A DNA stretch of 37,504 nt, taken from contig CAYTFZ010000014.1 of assembly GCA_964437215.1 (NCBI GenBank), positions 1-37,504 of the forward strand, read 5' to 3'. The stretch comes from JAAYAN01 sp964437215 (GTDB taxonomy: Bacteria; Bacteroidota; Ignavibacteria; Ignavibacteriales; Melioribacteraceae). The notes under the pieces were generated by a model that was given only the letters and a program-made list of their open reading frames with translations, was not told the DNA's origin and did not search any database. This document shows positions 26,445 through 33,767 of the stretch, piece by piece; the stretch's first letter is position 1, and each line of letters starts with the position of its first letter. The position numbers were made by a program, and so were the translations under genes.

Positions 26445-26449
26445 AGAAT

Positions 26450-26668
26450 ATGTCGAAACAAAAACCGATTAAAGTTGATGGAGTAATCACAGAAACTTTG
26501 CCAAATGCTAATTTTAAAGTAAAATTAGATAATGGTCACGAAATATTAGCACATATTTCCGGAAAAATGAGAATGCATTTTATTAAAATATTGGTTGGTG
26601 ATAAAGTATCTATTGAATTATCGCCGTACGATTTAAATAAAGGTAGAATTACCTACAGATATAAATAG
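26450..26668 (+). CDS. infA: Translation initiation factor IF-1
   Basis: IF-1 occupies the 30S A site during initiation. The 72-residue OB-fold protein has DGVITETLPNANFKVKLDNG, HISGKMRMHFIKILVGDKV and the end SPYDLNKGRITYRYK, all canonical. It is tightly packed between map and rpmJ. Confidence 0.98.
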   Translation: MSKQKPIKVDGVITETLPNANFKVKLDNGHEILAHISGKMRMHFIKILVGDKVSIELSPYDLNKGRITYRYK

Positions 26669-26684
26669 TGAAATTGGAGTATAT

Positions 26685-26798
26685 ATGAAGGTTAGATCTT
26701 CGGTTAAAAAGATTTGTGAAAATTGTAAAGTAATTAAACGCAAAGGCGTTGTAAAAGTTATTTGTAAAAATCCAAAACATAAACAACGTCAGGGATAA
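26685..26798 (+). CDS. rpmJ: Large subunit ribosomal protein L36 (zinc-binding type)
   Basis: This is a 37-codon gene starting MKVRSSVKKICENCKVIKRK and ending KHKQRQG. The zinc ligands C11, C14, C27 and H32 are all present, so this is the zinc-containing L36. TTGGAG lies six bases upstream of the ATG. The location between infA and rpsM is the standard one, and the 37-residue length equals the family norm. Confidence 0.96.
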   Translation: MKVRSSVKKICENCKVIKRKGVVKVICKNPKHKQRQG

Positions 26799-26817
26799 TA
26801 GAAATTAGGAGGATGAT

Positions 26818-27198
26818 TTGGCCCGTATTGCAGGAAACGATTTACCAAAACAGAAAAAGGTTTTTATAGGATTGACTTATATTTACGGTATAGGACAATA
26901 TACTGCAAGATTAATATGCGAAAAAGCAAAAGTTAATCCTGAAAAGAAAATTGGCGATCTGACAGAAGAAGAAGTTGCACAGATCAGAGCTATAATGACA
27001 GCTGACTATAAAGTTGAAGGTGCACTTAGAAGCGAAATTCAACAAAATATTAAAAGACTTATGGATATCGGTTGTTATAGAGGTTTAAGACATAGGAGAG
27101 GATTACCTTGCCGTGGTCAGAGAACAAAAACAAATTCAAGAACCCGTAAGGGAAGAAGAAGAACAGTTGCTGGAAAGAAGAAAGCACCTAAGAAATAG
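26818..27198 (+). CDS. rpsM: Small subunit ribosomal protein S13
   Basis: S13 forms inter-subunit bridges in the 30S head. The 126-residue protein starts at TTG (26818) behind AGGAGGA and reads ARIAGNDLPKQKKVFIGLTY, the canonical beginning. YGIG helices and the basic RGLPCRGQRTKTNSRTRKG tail follow. The canonical N terminus makes the TTG start secure. Confidence 0.98.
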   Translation: MARIAGNDLPKQKKVFIGLTYIYGIGQYTARLICEKAKVNPEKKIGDLTEEEVAQIRAIMTADYKVEGALRSEIQQNIKRLMDIGCYRGLRHRRGLPCRGQRTKTNSRTRKGRRRTVAGKKKAPKK

Positions 27199-27222
27199 AA
27201 TAAAATAAAAGCGGAGTAAGTT

Positions 27223-27609
27223 TTGGCAAAAGTTATTAAAAAAACTAAGAAAAAAGTCCATGTGGATGCAGTAGGTGTTGCCCACATTAAGGCTTCTTTT
27301 AACAATGTTATTGTAACAATAAGCGATATTTACGGAAATACAATATCGTGGTCGTCTGCCGGGAAAAACGGTTTTAAAGGATCGCGTAAAAATACTCCTT
27401 TCGCTGCTCAAATAACATCGGAAGCGGCTGCAAAAGAAGCCCATGATCTTGGGTTAAGAAAAATTGATGTTTATGTAAAAGGACCAGGTGCTGGAAGAGA
27501 AGCTGCAATAAGAGCTTTAAATCAAGCTGGACTTGAAATATTATCAATAAAAGACATTACACCTATTCCGCATAACGGATGTAGACCACCGAAAAGAAGA
27601 AGAGTATAA
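27223..27609 (+). CDS. rpsK: Small subunit ribosomal protein S11
   Basis: S11 lines the E-site mRNA path on the platform. The 128-residue protein starts at TTG (27223) behind GCGGAG. Conserved segments are HIKASFNNVIVTISDIYGN, VKGPGAGREAAIRAL and the C-terminal DITPIPHNGCRPPKRRRV. Confidence 0.98.
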   Translation: MAKVIKKTKKKVHVDAVGVAHIKASFNNVIVTISDIYGNTISWSSAGKNGFKGSRKNTPFAAQITSEAAAKEAHDLGLRKIDVYVKGPGAGREAAIRALNQAGLEILSIKDITPIPHNGCRPPKRRRV

Positions 27610-27623
27610 TAGGAGAATATTAG

Positions 27624-28250
27624 ATGGCAAGATATACGGGAGCAAGTTGCAAATTATGCCGTAGAGAAAAACAGAAACTTTTTCTTAAAGGAACAAAATG
27701 TAATACAGAAAAATGTCCTTTAGATAAAAAGAATTATGCACCAGGTCAGCATGGTTTAAGCCGCAGAATGAAATTTTCAGAATATGCAGTTCAGCTTAGA
27801 GAAAAGCAGAAGATAAAAAGAATGTACGGTTTGCAGGAAACACAGTTCAGAAGTTATTATGAAAAAGCTAATCAGCAGAAAGGTGTTACAGGTGATAACC
27901 TTATAAGACTTTTAGAAAGCAGATTTGATAATGTATTGTTCAGATTAGGTTTTGCACCTTCAAGAAAAGCAGCAAGACAATTAATTATGCATGGTCATTT
28001 CAGCATTGATGGCAGAACTGTTGATATTCCTTCGTTTATATTTAAACCAGGTCAGGTTATAAGCGTTAAAGCAAACAGTAAAAAATTAGACGTCATACAT
28101 AACTCGTTACGCAGAGTAAAAGACGGGGTTTACAATTGGCTTTCAGTTGATAAAGCAAATCTTAAAGGTACATTTTTACAATATCCTGAAAGATCGGAAG
28201 TTCCATTGAATGCAAATGAACAATTGATCATAGAGTTATATTCTAAATAA
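27624..28250 (+). CDS. rpsD: Small subunit ribosomal protein S4 (zinc-binding type)
   Basis: S4 starts assembly of the 30S body and controls the alpha operon in some bacteria. The 208-residue protein begins MARYTGASCKLCRREKQKL. The cysteines C9, C12, C26 and C31 form the zinc site of the C-plus type. The S4 RNA-binding domain with ESRFDNVLFRLGFAPSRKAA starts near residue 98. Confidence 0.98.
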   Translation: MARYTGASCKLCRREKQKLFLKGTKCNTEKCPLDKKNYAPGQHGLSRRMKFSEYAVQLREKQKIKRMYGLQETQFRSYYEKANQQKGVTGDNLIRLLESRFDNVLFRLGFAPSRKAARQLIMHGHFSIDGRTVDIPSFIFKPGQVISVKANSKKLDVIHNSLRRVKDGVYNWLSVDKANLKGTFLQYPERSEVPLNANEQLIIELYSK

Positions 28251-28276
28251 TTTTTAAAAATTGAAGAGGATCCTAA

Positions 28277-29269
28277 ATGAGTTATCCTTACATAAAGATG
28301 CCTGATGGCGTTATACTTGACGACACAACATCAACAAATACATACGGAAAATTCACAATACAACCATTAGAAAGAGGATTCGGAGTAACATTAGGGAATT
28401 CATTTAGAAGAGTATTAATCTCTTCGCTTACCGGAGCAGCATTTATTGCCATTAAAATTAACAATGTGCTGCACGAATTTACATCTATCCCGGGTGTATT
28501 GGAGGATGTAAGTGATGTTATTTTGAATTTAAAACAAGTAAGAATGAAAGTTCTTAACAAAAATAGTACAAAAATTGAAATACCGTTAGCCGGACCAATT
28601 AGTTTAAAAGCTGGCGATTTACAAAAATATTGCACAGATATTGAAATATTAAATCCTGATTTACATATTGCAACATTAAATGAAAAAGCAAAATTTAGTT
28701 TAGAGCTTTATTACGGATTCGGGAAAGGTTATGTTCCTGCAAACGAACAAAAATTGCCTGAAGAAGCTATAGGTATAATTCCAATAGATTCTATATTCAC
28801 TCCAATAAGAAATGTTCGATACGAAATAGAAAATGTGAGAATAGGTGAAAAAAATGATTTCGAAAAGCTTTCACTTGAAATATTTACAGATGGTTCAATT
28901 ACCCCGCAAGATGCACTTTCGGGAGCAGGAAAAATGTTGAAAGATCACATCAATATGTTTATAAATTTTGATGTTGAACATGAAGAAGAAAAAGTAGTAA
29001 ACGAAAAAGATGCTGAAGTAGAAAGATTGAGAAAAATTCTTACTACAAGTGTTGATGACCTCGAACTTAGTGTAAGATCTCATAATTGCCTTAAAGCTGC
29101 AAATATTAAAACTTTAGGCGATCTTGTTAAACGTGATGAAAGCGAAATGCTGAAGTTCCGGAATTTTGGAAGAAAATCGTTAGCTGAATTAAATGATATT
29201 GTTGATGTTTACGGTTTAGAATTCGGAATGGATGTTGAAAAATATTTAAAGGATAATAAAGAATCTTAA
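28277..29269 (+). CDS. rpoA: DNA-directed RNA polymerase subunit alpha
   Basis: RpoA dimerises to start RNA polymerase assembly. The 330-residue protein has an N-terminal domain with FTIQPLERGFGVTLGNSFRR (residues 27-46) and a C-terminal helix-hairpin-helix domain from about residue 255, with ELSVRSHNCLKAANI. This includes the conserved Arg and Asn used for UP-element contact. An acidic linker with EHEEEKVV separates the two. GAGGA lies before the ATG. Confidence 0.98.
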   Translation: MSYPYIKMPDGVILDDTTSTNTYGKFTIQPLERGFGVTLGNSFRRVLISSLTGAAFIAIKINNVLHEFTSIPGVLEDVSDVILNLKQVRMKVLNKNSTKIEIPLAGPISLKAGDLQKYCTDIEILNPDLHIATLNEKAKFSLELYYGFGKGYVPANEQKLPEEAIGIIPIDSIFTPIRNVRYEIENVRIGEKNDFEKLSLEIFTDGSITPQDALSGAGKMLKDHINMFINFDVEHEEEKVVNEKDAEVERLRKILTTSVDDLELSVRSHNCLKAANIKTLGDLVKRDESEMLKFRNFGRKSLAELNDIVDVYGLEFGMDVEKYLKDNKES

Positions 29270-29290
29270 AATTCTGTTAAAGGTAAGATA

Positions 29291-29836
29291 ATGAGACATA
29301 GAGTAAAAGGAAATAAGATTGGACGTACAGCAAGCCATAGAAGAGCTACATTATCCTCTTTGGCAACAGGGTTGATTTTAAACAAAAAAATCAAAACTAC
29401 AGATGCAAAAGCACGAGCTTTACGTCCTTTGATTGAAGGAATGATTACAAGAGCAAAAGTTGATTCGGTACATAACAGAAGAATTATATCGGAAAGTATA
29501 AACGATAAAGAAGCTGTTAAAACCTTATTCAGTGAAGTTGTTGAAAAAGTAGGCGAAAGACCCGGCGGTTATACCAGAATAGTTAAACTGGGTAAAAGAC
29601 AAGGGGATGCTGCTGATATGGCAATTATTGAACTTGTTGATTTTTCAGGTTCTGTTGCAAAAAAACCTGCTAGAAAACAGACAAAAAAAGAAGATGTAGC
29701 GGTTCCTGTGAAAGAAACGGAAACATCTGAAATTAAAGATGCTGAAGTTATTGAAGAAACTGTTGTTGAAAATAAAGAAGAAAGTACTGCTGAAGCTGGC
29801 GATACTGAAGAAAGTCAGCAAAAAAAAGAAGAATAA
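29291..29836 (+). CDS. rplQ: Large subunit ribosomal protein L17 with long charged tail
   Basis: L17 is found near the exit tunnel. Residues 1-118 are the complete family domain (MRHRVKGNKIGRTASHRRA, GLILNKKIKTTDAKARALRP, ERPGGYTRIVKLGKRQGDAA). Residues 119-181 form an extra tail, first basic (KKPARKQTKK), then strongly acidic, and certainly disordered. Such tails occur in Bacteroidota-related L17. The gene closes the alpha operon and is followed by a clear terminator. Confidence 0.97.
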   Translation: MRHRVKGNKIGRTASHRRATLSSLATGLILNKKIKTTDAKARALRPLIEGMITRAKVDSVHNRRIISESINDKEAVKTLFSEVVEKVGERPGGYTRIVKLGKRQGDAADMAIIELVDFSGSVAKKPARKQTKKEDVAVPVKETETSEIKDAEVIEETVVENKEESTAEAGDTEESQQKKEE

Positions 29837-29859
29837 ATTATTAAAATATGATTTAATTG

Positions 29860-29892
29860 AAAGAGTAGTCGTGAGATTACTCTTTTTTTTTA
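29860..29892 (+). terminator. Rho-independent terminator after rplQ
   Basis: AAAGAGTAGTC (29860-29870) pairs with GATTACTCTTT (29875-29885), one pair being G-U, around the tetraloop GTGA, which is of the GNRA class. Nine T in all run on from the right arm. This is the best intrinsic terminator in the window and ends the S10-spc-alpha transcript. The engB start codon lies only two bases beyond the T tract. Confidence 0.92.
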
Positions 29893-29893
29893 T

Positions 29894-30478
29894 ATGAAAA
29901 AAATAGAATTTACAAAATCAGTTTTCAATATTAATGAACTTCCAAAAGACAATTTACCAGAGATTGTGCTATGCGGAAGATCAAATGTCGGCAAATCATC
30001 ATTTATAAATTCACTTTTTAATAAAAAAAATCTTGCTAAAACAAGTTCAATACCTGGTAAAACCCGATCAATTAACTTTTACAAAGTAGAAGAAAAAATC
30101 TACATTGTTGATCTTCCCGGTTTTGGATTTGCACAAGTAAGCAAGGTTGAAAAAGAGAAATGGAAAAAAATGATAAATGATTATTTCTGTTCAGAAAGAA
30201 ATATAGTTATGGTTTTTCATATTGTTGACAGCCGGCACAAACCAATGCCGTTAGATATTGAACTTGATTCCTACTTAAAAAATGGAAATTTTAACCGTAC
30301 AGTTATTCTTAATAAAGTTGATAAATTGAAACAAGGGGAATTAAAGAAATCTCAGAAAGTATTCGTTGAATATTTTAATGATCTTATTCCAAATGAAAAT
30401 CTTCTAATTTATTCATCAATTAATGGAATCGGGAAAGTTGAAATAATTCAGAGATTTAAAAAATTATTCGAAATTTGA
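29894..30478 (+). CDS. engB: Ribosome biogenesis GTPase EngB (YihA/YsxC)
   Basis: EngB is an essential GTPase for late 50S assembly. The 194-residue protein has G1 GRSNVGKSS (28-36), G3 DLPGFG (73-78) and G4 NKVDK (140-144), plus a G5-like SSI. The start at 29894 gives the usual N terminus, with about 20 residues before G1. It has no Shine-Dalgarno sequence, because the upstream bases are the T tract of the rplQ terminator. Expression therefore needs read-through, a leaderless message, or a promoter hidden in the hairpin region. Confidence 0.97.
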   Translation: MKKIEFTKSVFNINELPKDNLPEIVLCGRSNVGKSSFINSLFNKKNLAKTSSIPGKTRSINFYKVEEKIYIVDLPGFGFAQVSKVEKEKWKKMINDYFCSERNIVMVFHIVDSRHKPMPLDIELDSYLKNGNFNRTVILNKVDKLKQGELKKSQKVFVEYFNDLIPNENLLIYSSINGIGKVEIIQRFKKLFEI

Positions 30479-30520
30479 AATCATTTTGTAATAATATTAT
30501 ACATTTTATATTTTTCTTAT

Positions 30521-30528
30521 TAAATTTG
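30521..30528 (+). promoter_or_regulatory. Possible -7 promoter element before the GAF protein gene
   Basis: TAAATTTG matches the Bacteroidota -7 consensus TAnnTTTG exactly and lies 39 bases before the ATG at 30568. No TTTG stands at the expected distance upstream, so only half of the promoter is recognisable. Confidence 0.25.
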
Positions 30529-30567
30529 TGTCAATTCTCAAAATGATATTCCGGATTATATATTTAA

Positions 30568-32427
30568 ATGAACAACAGGAACAAAAAAAGACTTCTTATA
30601 TTTGTACTTATTCCTTTAATTGCTATAATACCATTATTTACGGATGATCTTTCATTAAAGATTATTGCAATATTGGTTTTAGTTATTTATGCGGGTTTCA
30701 TAATATTTCTTCGGGATTCGGTAAAAGGCGATCCTCCCACCTCGCAACCTGATGAGAAAATAGATATTACACGAAATCCTTCCGAAAATTACAGTTCATA
30801 TTCCGAAGACGAAGGTTTTACAATAATATCGGGCAGCAAACAAGTTGAAGTACTTACTGCCGATCATCTAAAAAACAGTACTTCATTAAAGAATAAAAAT
30901 ATATTTAAACCTGCCGACCTGAAGCAAGTATTCGAAAAAATTGCAACAGAGGACATGCCTTCAGGAATTAGCCAGGATGAACAATTTGAATTTGTTTTAG
31001 AAAAGGTTCTTGCTGTTGTAAAAGAAGCTTTTTTAGCTCATTCTGCAGTATTCTTTTGGTATAATAAAAAGAAAGAAAGACTTACACTTGAAAAATATAT
31101 TTCAAGCTCTGGTGACATCAAAAAACAAAAGTTTGAATTAGAAGATGATATTTTAAGCAAAATTGTACAAAAGGAAGAACCTGAACTGCTTACTGATATT
31201 ATGCCTAATGCTGAAGCCGATGTGATCAGATACTATAGTGCACCTCAAGGGATAAAGAGTTTTGTTGGAGTTCCGTTATTTTATGAAAGAACCTTAGCTG
31301 GTGTTTTGGCGCTCGATTCAAAAGTTATTGATGCATTCGGAATAGAATCTGTTTATTCACTCGGAAGAATAGTGCGTGTAATATCTATCATCATTTCTTT
31401 ATTCGATGAAAAATTCAATGAATCGCAAACCGAACAGAGATTAGAATCACTTCTTGGCATTTTAAGCAACGATAAAAAATTTACTTCGCAAAATGAATTG
31501 TTTGCAACACTTGAAATAGCAGTTAAAAATTTAATTTATTGGGATGCTTTTACTTTCGTTTATTATGAACCGGTAGAAGCTAAATTTAAGACATCAAAAA
31601 TTATTAACAAAACATCATTAAAATATGTTGGCGAAAATCTTGAAATTGAAATTCAGGGTACGCTTGCCGGAAAAGCGATTTCGAGCGGTATGCCTGTGAA
31701 AATTGATGATACTTCCGCTCAAAAGTATTATAGGTTTTCTTCAAGCGAAGATGTACGTTTTGATGGCTCATTTTTGGCATTACCTTTAATTTATGACGAT
31801 CAGAATTTTGGGGTGTTGTGTTTCGAGAGTCTGAAGAAAAATATATATACAAATTCCGATATTAAATTTATGAAGAGTACAGTGAAATTTTTCAGTTTCA
31901 TACTTTATACTTTTTCAACGCAGAATGTTTTAAGAAATTTAATTTCGGTAGATGTTGAAACACAGATGCTTAATTATAAAGCATTTATGGAAAGAACGGC
32001 GATAGATTTACTGAAATCTGCAGAATTTAATGCCCCTGGAGCAGTAGCTTTAATAAAGATTGACGATTTTATTGAGCAGGAATCGTTATTTGAAGGAGAT
32101 CCATTTCCGAAAGTATTAGAGGCGATTTCAAAAATGATAATTGAAGAAACTGGAAATTTGAATATAATTGGCAGAATTGACGACAGAGTTTTCGGTGTGT
32201 TTTTCTTTAACACAAATTCCAAAGATGTTTTTTTGTGGGCAGAAAAATTAAGAATTAAGGTTGCCCGTAAACCTATAACCGTGGTAACAAAGCAAACTAC
32301 TTTTACTGTATCAATTGGAATTGCATCAACAGCTGGAAAAACTGACGTTGAAGAAGTATTAAAAAATGCAGATCTTGCACTTTCAAAAGCTGTTGAAAAA
32401 GGCGGAAATTCAGTTAAAAGTCTGTAA
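30568..32427 (+). CDS. Membrane protein with two GAF domains and a degenerate GGDEF domain
   Basis: This 619-residue protein starts with two predicted membrane helices (about 8-25 and 31-48), then a low-complexity linker to about residue 110. Two GAF-like sensor domains follow (about 130-285, with KSFVGVPLFYERTLAGVLAL, and about 295-455, with FLALPLIYDDQNFGVLCFES). The last 150 residues have the fold pattern of a GGDEF domain, but the signature is DDRVF (538-542) instead of GGDEF. It is therefore probably not an active diguanylate cyclase and may be a c-di-GMP-independent signalling or scaffold protein. deoB starts five bases after the stop. The domain assignment is by eye. Confidence 0.75.
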   Translation: MNNRNKKRLLIFVLIPLIAIIPLFTDDLSLKIIAILVLVIYAGFIIFLRDSVKGDPPTSQPDEKIDITRNPSENYSSYSEDEGFTIISGSKQVEVLTADHLKNSTSLKNKNIFKPADLKQVFEKIATEDMPSGISQDEQFEFVLEKVLAVVKEAFLAHSAVFFWYNKKKERLTLEKYISSSGDIKKQKFELEDDILSKIVQKEEPELLTDIMPNAEADVIRYYSAPQGIKSFVGVPLFYERTLAGVLALDSKVIDAFGIESVYSLGRIVRVISIIISLFDEKFNESQTEQRLESLLGILSNDKKFTSQNELFATLEIAVKNLIYWDAFTFVYYEPVEAKFKTSKIINKTSLKYVGENLEIEIQGTLAGKAISSGMPVKIDDTSAQKYYRFSSSEDVRFDGSFLALPLIYDDQNFGVLCFESLKKNIYTNSDIKFMKSTVKFFSFILYTFSTQNVLRNLISVDVETQMLNYKAFMERTAIDLLKSAEFNAPGAVALIKIDDFIEQESLFEGDPFPKVLEAISKMIIEETGNLNIIGRIDDRVFGVFFFNTNSKDVFLWAEKLRIKVARKPITVVTKQTTFTVSIGIASTAGKTDVEEVLKNADLALSKAVEKGGNSVKSL

Positions 32428-32432
32428 TAAAT

Positions 32433-33587
32433 GTGAATAACTTTATAATTATAGTGCTTGATGGCGTAGGTGTTGGCGAATTGCCGGATGCAAGCAAATA
32501 CGGCGATTGGGGCACAAATACCCTTTCTAATATCTCAAAAATTACCGGCGGATTAAATCTTCCTAATCTTCAGAAAGCCGGATTAGGGAATATTACTGAA
32601 ATTATCGGCGTCCCGGCAGAAAAAAATCCTTCAGCAAATTTTGGAAAAATGTTGGAAATATCAAGAGGGAAAGATTCAACCACCGGACATTGGGAGCTTG
32701 GAGGTATTGAAGTCGATTTTGATTTTCCATATTATCCACATGGATTTCCTGACGAAATAATAGAAAAATTTATTGAGTTAAATAAATTAAAAGGTGTTTT
32801 AGGCAACAAACCGGCTTCGGGTACCGAGATTATTAAAGAGCTTGGAGAAGAACATTTAAAGACAGGGTTCCCAATTGTATATACTTCTGCGGATTCAGTT
32901 TTTCAGATTGCGGCTCACGAAGAAGTATTTTCTTTAGAAAAGCAATATGAAATCTGCAAAATTACTCGTTCAAAAATTATGGTAGGTCAACATTCAGCAG
33001 GAAGAATTATTGCGCGACCCTTTATAGGCAGCCCCGGAAACTTTAAACGGACTGTAAATCGGAAAGATTTTTCATTAGATCCTCCATCTGATACAATTTT
33101 AGATGTTTTGCAAAGAAGCGGCATAAAAACCGTGGCTATCGGAAAGATTAATGATTTGTTTAATTATAAAGGCATCGATATAGGAATTAAAACAATTTCG
33201 AATGATCAAGGCATTGATGAAATAATCGCTTCTGCAAAAAAATATTCAAACAGTCTGATTTTTGCCAATCTGGTAGATTTTGATGTTTATTACGGTCACA
33301 GAAATGATCCCTTCGGATTTAAAGGTGCATTAGAATCTTTTGACAATCGGCTGCCCGAAATTTTACTGGCCATCGATAAAACCGATCGGCTTATCTTAAC
33401 ATCCGATCATGGAAATGACCCCACTCTTATAAGTACCGATCACAGCAGAGAGTACGTTCCCATCGTTTATTACAATCCGGAAAATATTTCCAGAAATCTT
33501 GGAACTAGAAAAACTTTTTCGGATGTGGCACAAACTGCAGCAAATTTTTTCGGCATTAAAAATAATTTAAAAGGCATATCCTTTTAA
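32433..33587 (+). CDS. deoB: Phosphopentomutase
   Basis: DeoB interconverts (deoxy)ribose 1- and 5-phosphate and links nucleoside salvage to the pentose phosphate pathway. The 384-residue protein belongs to the alkaline phosphatase superfamily. The first metal ligand is D10 in VLDGVGVGELPDA. The phosphorylated Thr should be T84 in KDSTTGHWE. Further ligands lie in TSDHGNDPT and STDHSREYVPI near the C terminus. The start is GTG at 32433, because the overlapping ATG at 32431 is followed at once by TGA. Transketolase, in the connected pathway, begins at the end of this window. Confidence 0.96.
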   Translation: MNNFIIIVLDGVGVGELPDASKYGDWGTNTLSNISKITGGLNLPNLQKAGLGNITEIIGVPAEKNPSANFGKMLEISRGKDSTTGHWELGGIEVDFDFPYYPHGFPDEIIEKFIELNKLKGVLGNKPASGTEIIKELGEEHLKTGFPIVYTSADSVFQIAAHEEVFSLEKQYEICKITRSKIMVGQHSAGRIIARPFIGSPGNFKRTVNRKDFSLDPPSDTILDVLQRSGIKTVAIGKINDLFNYKGIDIGIKTISNDQGIDEIIASAKKYSNSLIFANLVDFDVYYGHRNDPFGFKGALESFDNRLPEILLAIDKTDRLILTSDHGNDPTLISTDHSREYVPIVYYNPENISRNLGTRKTFSDVAQTAANFFGIKNNLKGISF

Positions 33588-33626
33588 AATTTGTACGAAA
33601 GAAAAAATTAAATATATTAGGGCGTT

Positions 33627-33670
33627 AAATTTATCCTTAAAAATCTTTTAAAGAATAAAAGGATGAATTT
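33627..33670 (+). promoter_or_regulatory. Leader hairpin upstream of the sigma factor gene
   Basis: AAATTTATCCTT (33627-33638) can pair with AAGGATGAATTT (33659-33670) over 12 bp, with one G-U pair and a 20-base loop. The right arm contains AAGGA, a Shine-Dalgarno-like sequence, seven bases before an ATG at 33671. No T tract follows, so it is not a terminator. It could mask ribosome entry to a 57-codon reading frame (33671-33844) that runs into the sigma gene. Function is not proven. Confidence 0.35.
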
Positions 33671-33728
33671 ATGAAACTATTCATTCAGTATTTGAAATGG
33701 AAAGAGGTTTTACTCAAACAAAAATCAG

Positions 33729-33736
33729 TAATTTTG
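33729..33736 (+). promoter_or_regulatory. Possible -7 promoter element before the sigma factor gene
   Basis: TAATTTTG fits TAnnTTTG exactly, 31 bases before the TTG start at 33768. The best upstream partner is TTTT at 33708-33711, a poor -33 element with 17-base spacing. If used, it would give a leader of about 25 bases with GAGGA as the ribosome binding site. Confidence 0.25.
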
Positions 33737-33767
33737 TTCATCAAATTCAGTAATAACCGAGGACAAA

